NCBI RefSeq assembly: GCF_001870435.1
Contig: NZ_MDDR01000005.1
Location: 295,283-359,282, forward strand
Direction: 5' to 3'
DNA length: 64,000 bases
Source of the DNA: Pseudomonas costantinii
Lineage (GTDB): Bacteria; Pseudomonadota; Gammaproteobacteria; Pseudomonadales; Pseudomonadaceae
In this document: positions 1-8,202 of the stretch, one piece after another
Layout: every line of letters starts with the position of its first letter
How positions within the stretch are numbered: the stretch's first letter is position 1
Translations under genes and position numbers: made by a program
The notes under the pieces: model-generated
The model's database searches: none
The model's input: the letters and a program-made list of their open reading frames with translations, nothing else
Told to the model about the DNA's origin: nothing

Positions 1-145
1 CGATGATGCGCAGCAAGGTGGTCTTGCCGCAGCCGGACGGGCCGAGCAACGCCACCAGCTCGCCACTCTGGATATCCAGATTGATGCTGTTCAGGGCCTT
101 GAAGGCGTTGAAATTCTTGCTGACATTACGGACTTCGATCGACAT
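1..145 (-). CDS. cysA: Sulfate/thiosulfate ABC transporter ATP-binding protein CysA, N-terminal part
   Basis: Only the first 48 codons lie inside the window; the gene continues past its left edge. The translation begins [12 protein letters not shown] and contains a complete Walker A motif (GPSGCGKTT), so this is the nucleotide-binding subunit of an importer. Identity as CysA rests on position: it follows cysW by 3 nt in the order sbp-cysT-cysW-cysA, the usual arrangement of the sulfate/thiosulfate importer in pseudomonads. CysA hydrolyses ATP at the cytoplasmic face to drive uptake. The C-terminal half cannot be judged. Confidence 0.93.
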   Translation of the reverse strand, partial: MSIEVRNVSKNFNAFKALNSINLDIQSGELVALLGPSGCGKTTLLRII

Positions 146-148
146 GAC

Positions 149-1021
149 TTATTCCTCAGCCGCACCGGCGCGCAGGCGATTTATACGGTTCTCGCTCCAC
201 TGCTTGAGCAGCAGGATGAAGAGCGCCAGGATCAGCAACAGACTCGCCACCGCAAACGCGGCAACGTGGTTGTATTCGTTGTAGAGAATCTCGACGTGCA
301 GCGGCAGGGTATTGGTCACGCCGCGAATGTGGCCGGACACCACCGACACCGCGCCGAACTCACCCATCGCCCGTGCAGTACACAACACCACGCCGTAGAT
401 CAGGCCCCATTTGATGTTCGGCACGGTCACATGCCAGAACATCTGCCAGCCATTGGCGCCCAGCAGGCGCGCTGCCTCTTCTTCCTGGGTGCCCTGTTCC
501 TGCATCAGCGGGATCAGCTCACGGGCTACGAAGGGCACGGTGACGAAGATGGTCGCCAGCACGATGCCGGGCAAGGCGAACACGATCTGGATGTCATGCG
601 CTTGCAGCCATGGGCCGAAGAAACCCTGGGCGCCGAACATCAGCACATAGACCAAACCTGCGATCACTGGCGATACCGAGAACGGCAGGTCGATCAGCGT
701 CACCAGGATGCTCTTGCCACGGAACGAGTACTTGCTCACGCACCAGGCGGCGCTGACCCCGAACACCACGTTGAGCGGCACTGAAATCGCCACGGCGATC
801 ACCGTGAGTTTCAGCGCCGACAGCGCGTCGGGTTCGAGGATCGCCGTGAAGAACGCGCCGAGGCCATTCTTCAAGCCCTGGGTCACCACGATCAGCAGCG
901 GCAGTAGCAGGAACAGCGCGAACACCAGCCAGCCAAGGCTGATCAGGATGCGTCGGGACACCGCGCTGCCACGACGGGCAGCGTTGGCCGAGGACGCGGC
1001 GGAAATAGACGATTGGGACAT
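149..1021 (-). CDS. cysW: Sulfate ABC transporter permease CysW
   Basis: A 290-residue inner-membrane permease of the binding-protein-dependent family. After a short Ser/Ala-rich cytoplasmic N-terminus come about six hydrophobic segments (first near residues 27-50, last near 255-275). The EAA loop that contacts the ATPase is seen at [16 protein letters not shown]. Length and sequence match CysW, which pairs with CysT to form the sulfate/thiosulfate channel. It lies 13 nt after cysT and 3 nt before cysA, so the genes are one operon and probably translationally coupled. The ATG at 1021 is preceded by a GGAGG-type site. Confidence 0.95.
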   Translation of the reverse strand: MSQSSISAASSANAARRGSAVSRRILISLGWLVFALFLLLPLLIVVTQGLKNGLGAFFTAILEPDALSALKLTVIAVAISVPLNVVFGVSAAWCVSKYSFRGKSILVTLIDLPFSVSPVIAGLVYVLMFGAQGFFGPWLQAHDIQIVFALPGIVLATIFVTVPFVARELIPLMQEQGTQEEEAARLLGANGWQMFWHVTVPNIKWGLIYGVVLCTARAMGEFGAVSVVSGHIRGVTNTLPLHVEILYNEYNHVAAFAVASLLLILALFILLLKQWSENRINRLRAGAAEE

Positions 1022-1034
1022 GTTCCGCGCCTCC

Positions 1035-1853
1035 TTATGGACGTTCGATGCGCCGCTGCAACAAGTTGATCAGCAGCAGCAGGACAAAGGAAACCACCAG
1101 CATCAGCACGCCGATAGAGGTGGCGCCGCGGTAGTCGTACTGGTCGAGTTTGACCATGATCAGCAGCGGCAGGATCTCGGTTTTCATCGGCATGTTGCCG
1201 GCGATGAAAATCACCGAACCATACTCGCCGACACCGCGGGCGAAGGCCAGCGCAAAGCCGGTCAGCCAGGCGGGTAGCAACGCGGGGACGAGGATGTAGC
1301 GGAATACCTGCAACGGCTTGGCGCCCAGGCAGGCAGCGGCTTCTTCGATTTCCCGGGGGATATCGGCCAGTACCGGCTGCACCGTGCGCACCACGAATGG
1401 CAGCGTGACGAAGGTCAGTGCCAGGGTGATGCCCAACGGGGTGTAGGCGATCTTGAAGCCCAAGTCCGCAGCAAACTGGCCGACCAGACCGTTGGGTGTG
1501 TACAACGCGGTCAGCGCGATACCGGCGACGGCGGTGGGCAGCGCGAACGGCAAGTCGATCATCGCATCGATGATCTTGCGGCCGGGGAAGGTATAGCGCA
1601 CCAGCACCCAGGCCAGCAGCGTGCCGATCACACCGTTGATGATCGCGGCGTACAACGCCGTGCCGAAGCTCAGTTTCAACGCCGCCAGCACGCGCGGGGC
1701 GGAAATGATGGCCCAGAACTGTTCCCAGGTGAGTTGAGCGGCATGTACAAACATCGCCGCGAGGGGGATGAGTACGATCAGGCTGAGGTACACCACGGTG
1801 TAGCCCAGCGTCAGCCCGAAGCCGGGTATGACGGGGGAAATACGACGCGACAT
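1035..1853 (-). CDS. cysT: Sulfate ABC transporter permease CysT (CysU)
   Basis: A 272-residue permease with about six membrane spans and an EAA loop ([19 protein letters not shown], about residues 165-185), the first of the two sulfate permeases. The family imports sulfate and thiosulfate with CysW, CysA and a periplasmic binding protein. It is co-directional with sbp upstream (77-nt gap holding a stem-loop) and cysW downstream (13-nt gap). A longer frame overlaps it out of phase and is rejected because the protein here shows clear permease homology and membrane periodicity. Confidence 0.95.
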   Translation of the reverse strand: MSRRISPVIPGFGLTLGYTVVYLSLIVLIPLAAMFVHAAQLTWEQFWAIISAPRVLAALKLSFGTALYAAIINGVIGTLLAWVLVRYTFPGRKIIDAMIDLPFALPTAVAGIALTALYTPNGLVGQFAADLGFKIAYTPLGITLALTFVTLPFVVRTVQPVLADIPREIEEAAACLGAKPLQVFRYILVPALLPAWLTGFALAFARGVGEYGSVIFIAGNMPMKTEILPLLIMVKLDQYDYRGATSIGVLMLVVSFVLLLLINLLQRRIERP

Positions 1854-1885
1854 AAGAGTCCTTGGTTAGCGGAACGGACACGCAA

Positions 1886-1907
1886 AGCCCGCAGGTGAAT
1901 GCGGGCT
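1886..1907 (-). terminator. Intergenic stem-loop between sbp and cysT
   Basis: Perfect 7-bp arms AGCCCGC and GCGGGCT with an 8-nt loop, lying after the sbp stop and before the cysT start. There is no long T-run on the transcribed strand, so this is more likely a partial terminator or 3' mRNA stabiliser that keeps binding protein in excess over permease than a full stop. That role is inferred. Confidence 0.5.
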
Positions 1908-1930
1908 CTGTGGGCTGCTTAGTTCACGGC

Positions 1931-2941
1931 TTACTGCGCCGTGTAGATCTGGTCGAACACGCCACCGTCATTGAAGAATTTCGGTTGGGCAGTTTTCCAG
2001 CCGCCGAAGTCTTTGTCGATAGTCACCAGGTCCAGTTTCGGGAACTGCTGAGCGTATTTGGCGGCAACTTTTGCATCGCGTGGGCGGTAGAAGTTCTTCG
2101 CCGCAATCTCCTGGCCAGCCGGGCTGTACAGGTGTTTCAGGTATTCAGTCGCGATCTCGGTGTTGCCCTTTTTCTCGGCGTTCTTGTCGACCACGGCCAC
2201 CGGCGGCTCGGCCAGGATCGACAGGGAAGGCACGACGATGTCGAACTTGTCAGCGCCGCCATCTTCTTTCAGGGCCAGAAAGGCTTCGTTTTCCCAAGCC
2301 AGCAACACGTCACCTTGACCGTTGTTGACGAAGGTGATGGTCGAGCCGCGAGCACCGGTGTCCAGCACAGGCACGTGTTTGAACAGCTCTTTCACGTATT
2401 CCTGGGCCTTGGCTTCGCTGCCACCGGCTTTCAGGCCGTAGGCCCAGGCGGCGAGGAAGTTCCAGCGTGCACCGCCGGAGGTTTTCGGGTTCGGGGTAAT
2501 CACCGAGACGTCTTTCTTGATCAGATCGCCCCAATCCTTGATGCCTTTAGGGTTGCCCTTGCGCACCAGGAACACGATGGTCGAGGTGTACGGGGTGCTG
2601 GCGTCCGGCAGACGGGTTTGCCAGTTTTCCGGCAAGGTCTTACCCAACTTGGCGATTTCGTCGATGTCGCCGGCCAGGGCCAGGGTCACTACGTCGGCGC
2701 GCAGGCCGTCGATCACCGCCCGGCCTTGTTTGCCCGAACCACCGTGGGATTGCTGGATCTTGACGTTGTCACCTGGGTGCGACTGTTTCCAGAAGTTGGT
2801 GAACTCAGCGTTGTAGTCCTGGTACAGCTCACGGGTAGGGTCGTACGAGACGTTGAGCAACTCGTAGTCCTTGGCAACGGCGGAACCGGCAAACACGGCA
2901 CTGGCCAGTGCAGCCAGGGCGTAACGGCGAATCGACGACAT
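1931..2941 (-). CDS. sbp: Periplasmic sulfate-binding protein
   Basis: A 336-residue secreted binding protein. The N-terminus is a classical signal peptide ([20 protein letters not shown], cleavage expected after AVA near residue 23). The mature start, [20 protein letters not shown], is the family signature of sulfate-binding proteins. It delivers sulfate to CysT/CysW. It is the first transporter gene of the operon, about 80 nt downstream of oscA and in the same direction, so it probably shares sulfur-starvation control. CysP (thiosulfate) is a related alternative, but the sequence and the oscA neighbour favour Sbp. Confidence 0.93.
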   Translation of the reverse strand: MSSIRRYALAALASAVFAGSAVAKDYELLNVSYDPTRELYQDYNAEFTNFWKQSHPGDNVKIQQSHGGSGKQGRAVIDGLRADVVTLALAGDIDEIAKLGKTLPENWQTRLPDASTPYTSTIVFLVRKGNPKGIKDWGDLIKKDVSVITPNPKTSGGARWNFLAAWAYGLKAGGSEAKAQEYVKELFKHVPVLDTGARGSTITFVNNGQGDVLLAWENEAFLALKEDGGADKFDIVVPSLSILAEPPVAVVDKNAEKKGNTEIATEYLKHLYSPAGQEIAAKNFYRPRDAKVAAKYAQQFPKLDLVTIDKDFGGWKTAQPKFFNDGGVFDQIYTAQ

Positions 2942-3020
2942 AGAAGGCTCCTGAAATTCTTGGGTGTTGGCTTTTTCTTATAGTTGCGGGTCTAGCTAGC
3001 ATGCGAATCGCCGGTGGTGC

Positions 3021-3203
3021 TTAAGCCGGTTTGTTACCTGGGTTCTGCAAACGGAATTTTTCTTTGCGTTCGATCTGAACCACTTGGGCGTTGTGCACAG
3101 TGATTTCCACCGCGCCAAACCGCAGATCGCGCAAGGCGCTCTGGATCTCACGCAAAATAGCTGCTTCGTCCTGGCCGTCGACGCTACGTAGAGATGCGCT
3201 CAT
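3021..3203 (-). CDS. oscA: Sulfur-starvation response protein OscA (DUF2292/YezD family)
   Basis: A 60-residue cytoplasmic protein beginning MSASLRSVDGQDEAAILREI, with the short DUF2292/YezD fold (alternating charged and hydrophobic stretch ALRDLRFGAVEITVHNAQVV). The start at 3203 is chosen over a longer upstream frame because AGGAG lies about 7 nt before it. In Pseudomonas, oscA sits just upstream of sbp-cysTWA and has been linked to organosulfur use and chromate tolerance under sulfur limitation; its molecular role is not settled. Same strand and order here. A 25-bp inverted repeat about 80-105 nt upstream is a plausible CysB-type operator. Confidence 0.85.
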   Translation of the reverse strand: MSASLRSVDGQDEAAILREIQSALRDLRFGAVEITVHNAQVVQIERKEKFRLQNPGNKPA

Positions 3204-3283
3204 GGTCTCGCTCCTGAAATGAATAGTGCCTCGCAGTGGCGGCACTGCTTGTGGCGTGAGGGCGATAGTAGATAAGCGGGGAT

Positions 3284-3308
3284 ATTCTTAAAAATACTAT
3301 TTAAGAAT
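3284..3308. promoter_or_regulatory. Inverted repeat in the oscA-sbp-cysTWA promoter region
   Basis: Perfect 9-bp arms ATTCTTAAA and TTTAAGAAT separated by 7 nt, in a strikingly AT-rich stretch just upstream of oscA. LysR-type regulators such as CysB bind AT-rich dyads of this kind, so this is a reasonable candidate operator for sulfur control. The dyad is seen; the binding protein is inferred. Confidence 0.55.
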
Positions 3309-3400
3309 GTTTATATAACCAGAAAGAATTTTCTGGCAGGACGTGGGGTTGCGAGGGGTTTCAGCGTGAAAATACTGATACATGGTCACTGCTGAACCCT

Positions 3401-3490
3401 GTGGGAGCTGGGCTTGCCCGCGATGGCGGTGTGTCAGGCACTGTATATTTCGACTGAAAGTCCCTCATCGCGGGCAAGCCCGCTCCCACA
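3401..3490. repeat. REPIN-type repeat (REP doublet)
   Basis: Two inverted REP-like arms, GTGGGAGCTGGGCTTGCC at the left and GGCAAGCCCGCTCCCAC at the right, flank about 50 nt of unrelated sequence. It lies between the oscA promoter and the 3' end of the GGDEF/EAL gene. The arms match those at 31041-31118 and 56508-56573, typical of dispersed non-autonomous REPINs in fluorescent pseudomonads. Confidence 0.85.
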
Positions 3491-3503
3491 TTTTGAGCGC
3501 ATT

Positions 3504-5417
3504 TCAAATTCGGATGGCGGGCGCCCTCGCCCAATCAATCTCCTGAGCCGGCATCGGCCGCCCAAACCAATACCCCTGCCCCATATCGCACTCCTGATCC
3601 AACAGGAACCGCGCCTGGTCCATCTGCTCAATGCCTTCTGCTTGCACCTGCATGCCCATGCTTTTGGCCAGAGCAATCACTACACGCACGATAGCCGCGT
3701 CATCCTCATCCCACGGCAACCCGGCGACAAAGCCCTGGTCAATCTTGAGCTTCTGTACCGGCAAGCGCTTGAGGCGCAGCAGCGAGGAATAGCCGGTGCC
3801 GAAGTCGTCGATGGCCAGGCGTATGCCAAGCTCACGTAGGCGGTGCATCTGCTCAAGGGCCACTTCGGGGTCGTGCATCACCGCGCTTTCGGTGACCTCC
3901 AGTTCAAGGAAGGCCGGATCAAGGCCGGTAGCGTGCAGCACTTGGGCGACTTGCTCGTACAGCTCGCGCCGGGCAAACAAACGGCTGGAGACATTAACGG
4001 CAATAAAGCTCAGTGGCACACCGTCAGCCAGCCATTGGCACATCTGGCGGCAGGCCTGATCCATGACCCAGGCGTCGATGTCGGCAATCAGCCCGGTGCG
4101 CTCAGCGATGGGGATAAATTCGCCAGGCGGCACCAGACCGCGCCCCGGGTGTTGCCAGCGCACCAGCGCTTCGACGCCAATCAGGCGGCTGCCTTGCAGG
4201 TCATGCACGGGTTGGTAATAGACGCGCAGCTCTTGCTGATCGAGGGCACGACGCAGTTCACCGGCGATTTCCACGCGGTTCTGGGCGTGAGCCGTCAGCT
4301 CTTCGGTGTACAACGCATAGCCTTCACGACCGGCGCTCTTGGCCTTGAATAGCGCGGAATCCGCGTTGCGCAGCAGTTGCTCGGCGCTCAGGGCGTCGCT
4401 GGGGAACAGGCTGATACCAACGCTGACGCTGATAAACAGTTGATGGCCGTCAAAAATGAACGGCTGCTTCATTGCATCAAGAATGCGTTGTGCCAGTGCG
4501 GCCGCCTGCACCACTTGTGGACAACTTTCCGCCAGCACCGCGAATTCGTCCCCACCCAGGCGTGCCAGGGTCACTCCGGAGCCGAACAGGCCTTTGAGCC
4601 GCTCGCCGACTACCTTGAGCAACTGGTCGCCGACGTTATGACCGAGGCTGTCGTTGATGATTTTGAAGTGATCCAAGTCCAGCAACAGCAAAGCGCAGCC
4701 GCGTTTGTGCGCTTGCGCCGAGGCCAGTGCCTGCTCGGCGCGGTCGGTGAACAACAGGCGGTTGGGCAGGTCGGTCAGCGGGTCGTGGTGAGCGAGATGC
4801 GCCAGCTCGTGCTCGGAATCCTTGATGGCGCTGATATCGGAAAACACCGCGACGTAATGGCTGACGTTGCCTTGATCATCGTGGATCACGCGGATGGTTT
4901 GCCACTGTGGATAAATTTCACCGCTTTTGCGTCGGTTCCAGATTTCGCCGCTCCATTCACCCGTGCTTCCCAGGGTCTGAAACATTTGCTGGTAAAAATT
5001 CGACGAATGGCGCCCTGATTTGAACAGACTTGGCCGCTCCCCGATGACGTCTTCGCGGCGATAGCCGGTGATCTCCATAAACGCCCGGTTGACGTGCACG
5101 ATCAGCCCCTGGGCGTCGGTGACCAGCACCCCTTCGCGGGTGCAATCAAACACGGCAGCAGCCTGTTGCAGGCGCTCGCGGTTTTCTTTCAAGGGTTGTT
5201 GCAGTTGATGGGCACGAGCAAAACGGGCGCACATCAGATAAATAGCCAGCGCGCTGAGGGCCACCCAAACATAGCCGCGTATCTGCAGCCAGTGCCCTAA
5301 CTCCTGCGGCTCATCGAGAAAGTTGATCAATAGTTGGTTGCTGAGCTGGAGCCACACAATGGAAACCAGCAGGTATACCAGCCCCGTACGTAGGGCACCT
5401 CGGTATGAAAACAGCAT
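3504..5417 (-). CDS. PAS-GGDEF-EAL c-di-GMP enzyme (PA0285/PipA-like)
   Basis: A 637-residue membrane protein: two N-terminal hydrophobic segments (about residues 10-25 and 45-63) bracket a short periplasmic loop, then PAS (about 80-200), GGDEF (about 210-370) and EAL (about 385-630). The GGDEF motif is intact (RLGGDEFAVL), as is EALVRW in the EAL domain, so either cyclase or phosphodiesterase activity is possible. No RxxD inhibitory site precedes GGDEF. The ATG at 5417 is preferred to a TTG at 5438 because AAGGA lies about 10 nt before it. Its place between oscA and desA matches P. aeruginosa PA0285 (PipA), reported as a phosphodiesterase. Confidence 0.88.
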   Translation of the reverse strand: MLFSYRGALRTGLVYLLVSIVWLQLSNQLLINFLDEPQELGHWLQIRGYVWVALSALAIYLMCARFARAHQLQQPLKENRERLQQAAAVFDCTREGVLVTDAQGLIVHVNRAFMEITGYRREDVIGERPSLFKSGRHSSNFYQQMFQTLGSTGEWSGEIWNRRKSGEIYPQWQTIRVIHDDQGNVSHYVAVFSDISAIKDSEHELAHLAHHDPLTDLPNRLLFTDRAEQALASAQAHKRGCALLLLDLDHFKIINDSLGHNVGDQLLKVVGERLKGLFGSGVTLARLGGDEFAVLAESCPQVVQAAALAQRILDAMKQPFIFDGHQLFISVSVGISLFPSDALSAEQLLRNADSALFKAKSAGREGYALYTEELTAHAQNRVEIAGELRRALDQQELRVYYQPVHDLQGSRLIGVEALVRWQHPGRGLVPPGEFIPIAERTGLIADIDAWVMDQACRQMCQWLADGVPLSFIAVNVSSRLFARRELYEQVAQVLHATGLDPAFLELEVTESAVMHDPEVALEQMHRLRELGIRLAIDDFGTGYSSLLRLKRLPVQKLKIDQGFVAGLPWDEDDAAIVRVVIALAKSMGMQVQAEGIEQMDQARFLLDQECDMGQGYWFGRPMPAQEIDWARAPAIRI

Positions 5418-5583
5418 ATGGTCAGTAATCCTTACCAAAAAAACAGCATCGCCCTACAAAGGCTGCGGATTATAGAATAAGAAACATCCAGTCACTCCTA
5501 TCTGAAAGGGTGGCTGGTTTTATCTGTGGGCTTAGTGATAATGCGTGAGCTGTTTTTTTCTTTATCTGAGGGCCATACAGCCT

Positions 5584-6768
5584 ATGTGGTACAACGGTTT
5601 TCTTGACCTGTCAGCCTGGCAACTGGTGGCAGTCACGCTGTTGATGACCCACGTGACCATCGTTGGGGTCACCGTCTATCTGCACCGTTATTCAGCCCAC
5701 CGCTCCCTGGAGCTTAACGCCGGCCTGAAACACTTCTTCCGCTTCTGGCTGTGGCTGACCACGGCGCAGAACACCCGCGAGTGGACCGCCATCCACCGCA
5801 AACACCACGCCAAATGCGAAACCGTCGACGACCCGCACAGCCCGGTCATTAAAGGTCTGTCCACCGTGCTGCGCAAAGGTGCCGAGCTGTACCGTGCCGA
5901 GGCGGAAAACCCCGAGACCCTGCGTATCTACGGCAAGAACTGCCCGGACGACTGGATCGAACGCAAAATCTACACGCCCTACCCGCTGCTGGGCGTGGCG
6001 ATCATGGGCGTGATCGACCTGCTGCTGTTCGGCACCATCGGCATCACCATCTGGGCGATCCAGATGATGTGGATTCCCTTCTGGGCTGCCGGCGTGATCA
6101 ACGGCCTGGGCCATGCCGTGGGCTATCGCAACTTCGAATGCCGTGACGCAGCGACCAACCTGGTGCCGTGGGGCATCATCGTCGGCGGCGAAGAGCTGCA
6201 CAATAACCACCACACCTACCCCAACTCGGCCAAGCTGTCGGTGAAAAAATGGGAGTTCGACCTGGGTTGGGCGTGGATCAAGGTGTTCAGCTTCCTGCGC
6301 CTGGCCAAGGTGCAGCGCGTCGCGCCTATTGCCCACCGCGTGGAGGGCAAGGGCCATCTGGACATGGACACCGCCATGGCGATTCTCAACAACCGCTTCC
6401 AGATCATGGCCCAGTACCGCAAGTTGGTCATCGGCCCGCTGGTCAAGCAGGAGCTGGAGAAAGTCGATCATTCGGTACGCCACCAGTTCCGCCGTGCCAA
6501 GCGCCTGCTGTCGCGTGAAACCAGTTTGCTGGATGACCGCCACCATGTGCGTATCCAGAGCATGCTGGAACACAGCCAATCGCTGAAAGTGATCTACGAG
6601 AAGCGTCTGGCGCTGCAACAGATCTGGCTCAAGACCAGCTCCAATGGCCACGATATGTTGGCCGCGATCAAGGAATGGGTGCACGAGGCCGAAGCCAGCG
6701 GTATCCAGTCCCTGCGCGATTTTGCCCACCAATTGAAAACCTACTCACTGCGTCCCGCGGCGGTCTGA
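5584..6768 (+). CDS. desA: Membrane fatty-acid delta-9 desaturase DesA
   Basis: A 394-residue di-iron membrane desaturase of the acyl-CoA desaturase family. All three histidine boxes are present: HRYSAH (residues 34-39), HRKHH (71-75) and HNNHH followed by TYPNSAKLS (about 207). Hydrophobic segments lie near residues 10-32, 50-62 and 135-165. In P. aeruginosa DesA introduces a double bond into acyl chains of existing phospholipids, adjusting membrane fluidity in the presence of oxygen. The start MWYNGFLDLS is preferred to an upstream ATG because it has GAGGG about 11 nt before it and matches the family N-terminus. It is divergent from the GGDEF/EAL gene. Confidence 0.92.
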   Translation: MWYNGFLDLSAWQLVAVTLLMTHVTIVGVTVYLHRYSAHRSLELNAGLKHFFRFWLWLTTAQNTREWTAIHRKHHAKCETVDDPHSPVIKGLSTVLRKGAELYRAEAENPETLRIYGKNCPDDWIERKIYTPYPLLGVAIMGVIDLLLFGTIGITIWAIQMMWIPFWAAGVINGLGHAVGYRNFECRDAATNLVPWGIIVGGEELHNNHHTYPNSAKLSVKKWEFDLGWAWIKVFSFLRLAKVQRVAPIAHRVEGKGHLDMDTAMAILNNRFQIMAQYRKLVIGPLVKQELEKVDHSVRHQFRRAKRLLSRETSLLDDRHHVRIQSMLEHSQSLKVIYEKRLALQQIWLKTSSNGHDMLAAIKEWVHEAEASGIQSLRDFAHQLKTYSLRPAAV

Positions 6769-6789
6769 CTGGGTGCCCGCTCGCCCAAT

Positions 6790-6922
6790 GTGGCGAGCGG
6801 GCTTGCCCCGCGTTGGGCTGCGAAGCGGCCCTAATAATGACGAATGCGGTGCATCAGGCATTCCTCTGGCCCTGGTTTTGGGGCCGCTACGCAGCCCAAC
6901 GCGGGGCAAGCCCGCTCGCCAC
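6790..6922. repeat. Long inverted repeat, REP-related, after desA
   Basis: Arms of 42 nt (6790-6831 and 6881-6922) match with one mismatch as inverted copies and begin GTGGCGAGCGGGCTTGCC; the 49-nt centre is unrelated. It is much longer-armed than the other REPINs here. It could act as the desA transcript 3' end, but there is no T-run. The remainder of the gap to 7102 shows nothing else I can identify. Confidence 0.85.
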
Positions 6923-7101
6923 ACCACGCCCATCCCCCCACAGAGCTTGGCTTGGCACCGATTTCTGACGCCATTTCTTAGTCATCCCATTGACGGAACT
7001 TCACCGCATTTACCCTCTCTCAATGAACACTTCGCCATCATGGTGACCCCTTGTTGTGACCGCTGCTCCATCCTGCGGCGCGCCCAGAGAGAGTTGTACC
7101 G

Positions 7102-8115
7102 ATGGTTCACGAGAAGCCCTACCTGCCCGAGGCCCCCACAGCTGAGCCGCCGCGTCCGGCCGCGGCGGCAACCCTGTTGGCGCTGATGCACGCCCAGGGC
7201 GAAGTCGAAAGGTTGAGCGAGCGCGAGCAGTTGCTAAGCTCGCTGCTGGTCAGTGTGAATGCCGTGCTCTGGGCTATCGATTGGGAAACGCGTCGCGTGC
7301 TGTACGTGAGCCCGGCCTACGAACGGGTATTTGGCCGTTCGGCCTGTTTGCTGCTCGCTGATCACCGGGAATGGCGCAACAGCATTCACCCCGAAGACCT
7401 CGACTACGCCGAACAGAGTCTCGCCCGTGTGCTGGAACTGGGTGCCGTGGAAGACCGCGAGTACCGCATCATCACCGCCGACGGGCAGATTCGCTGGCTG
7501 AGCGACAAGTGCTACATCAACCAACACGTGGAGCCCGGCGCGCCGATGATCGTGGTCGGCATGGCTGAAGACATCACCGAAAAGAAACAGTTGGAATTGG
7601 AGTTGCATCGCCTCGCCACCACCGATGTGCTGACCCAGAGCAGCAACCGTCGGCACTTTTTCGAATGCGCCAACCTGGCCTTCGACAGCGCTTACGCCCA
7701 AGGCGCACCGCTGGCATTTCTATTGCTGGACATCGATGACTTCAAGGACGTCAACGACACCTACGGCCATCTGGAGGGCGATCAGGTGTTGCGGCGTATC
7801 GCCGAGAGCGGTCGAGGGGTATTGCGCCGTGGCGACCTGTTCGGGCGTATTGGCGGCGAAGAATTCGCCGCCGTGCTGCCCGGTTGTGCGCCTGAAATGG
7901 CGTTGCAGGTGGCCGAACGGCTGGGCAAGGAAATCCAGGCACTGAGTTTCAGCTATGAGGGGTGGGGGTTTACCGTGACCATCAGCCAGGGGCTGGCCAG
8001 CCTGCGCGAAGAAGACTCAACCCTGGACAGCCTGTTCGCACGGGCCGATGCCGCCATGTACGAGGCCAAGCGCCTGGGCAAAAACCAAATTATCGTAGCA
8101 ACTGACGAGCTTTAG
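7102..8115 (+). CDS. PAS-GGDEF diguanylate cyclase (PA0290-like)
   Basis: A soluble 337-residue protein: a Pro/Ala-rich N-terminus, a PAS_3-type domain with PAC (about residues 45-160, WRNSIHPEDLDYAEQSLARV within it) and a GGDEF domain (about 165-330). The active-site motif is GGEEF (residues 251-255), a functional variant, and an RxxD product-inhibition site (RRGD, 242-245) lies exactly five residues before it. It is therefore predicted to synthesise c-di-GMP under feedback control, with the PAS domain sensing an unknown signal. No membrane segment is seen. The ATG has a GAGAGAG purine stretch before it. Neighbourhood resembles PA0290 of P. aeruginosa. Confidence 0.88.
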   Translation: MVHEKPYLPEAPTAEPPRPAAAATLLALMHAQGEVERLSEREQLLSSLLVSVNAVLWAIDWETRRVLYVSPAYERVFGRSACLLLADHREWRNSIHPEDLDYAEQSLARVLELGAVEDREYRIITADGQIRWLSDKCYINQHVEPGAPMIVVGMAEDITEKKQLELELHRLATTDVLTQSSNRRHFFECANLAFDSAYAQGAPLAFLLLDIDDFKDVNDTYGHLEGDQVLRRIAESGRGVLRRGDLFGRIGGEEFAAVLPGCAPEMALQVAERLGKEIQALSFSYEGWGFTVTISQGLASLREEDSTLDSLFARADAAMYEAKRLGKNQIIVATDEL

Positions 8116-8202
8116 CGAGGCTGCGTCCGGGGCGACTCGGTCCAGTGCCTGGCATAAGAATGGCGGTGTGGCTACCGCAGCCTCGCTATAGCTCGACAGC
8201 TG

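Noticed and set aside
943..1881. 312-codon minus-strand frame overlapping cysT
   Set aside because: It is out of phase with cysT and Arg/His-rich with no membrane pattern; the cysT protein is a clear permease.
5692..6732. 346-codon minus-strand frame opposite desA
   Set aside because: It is the antisense of the desaturase; the plus strand has all three His boxes.
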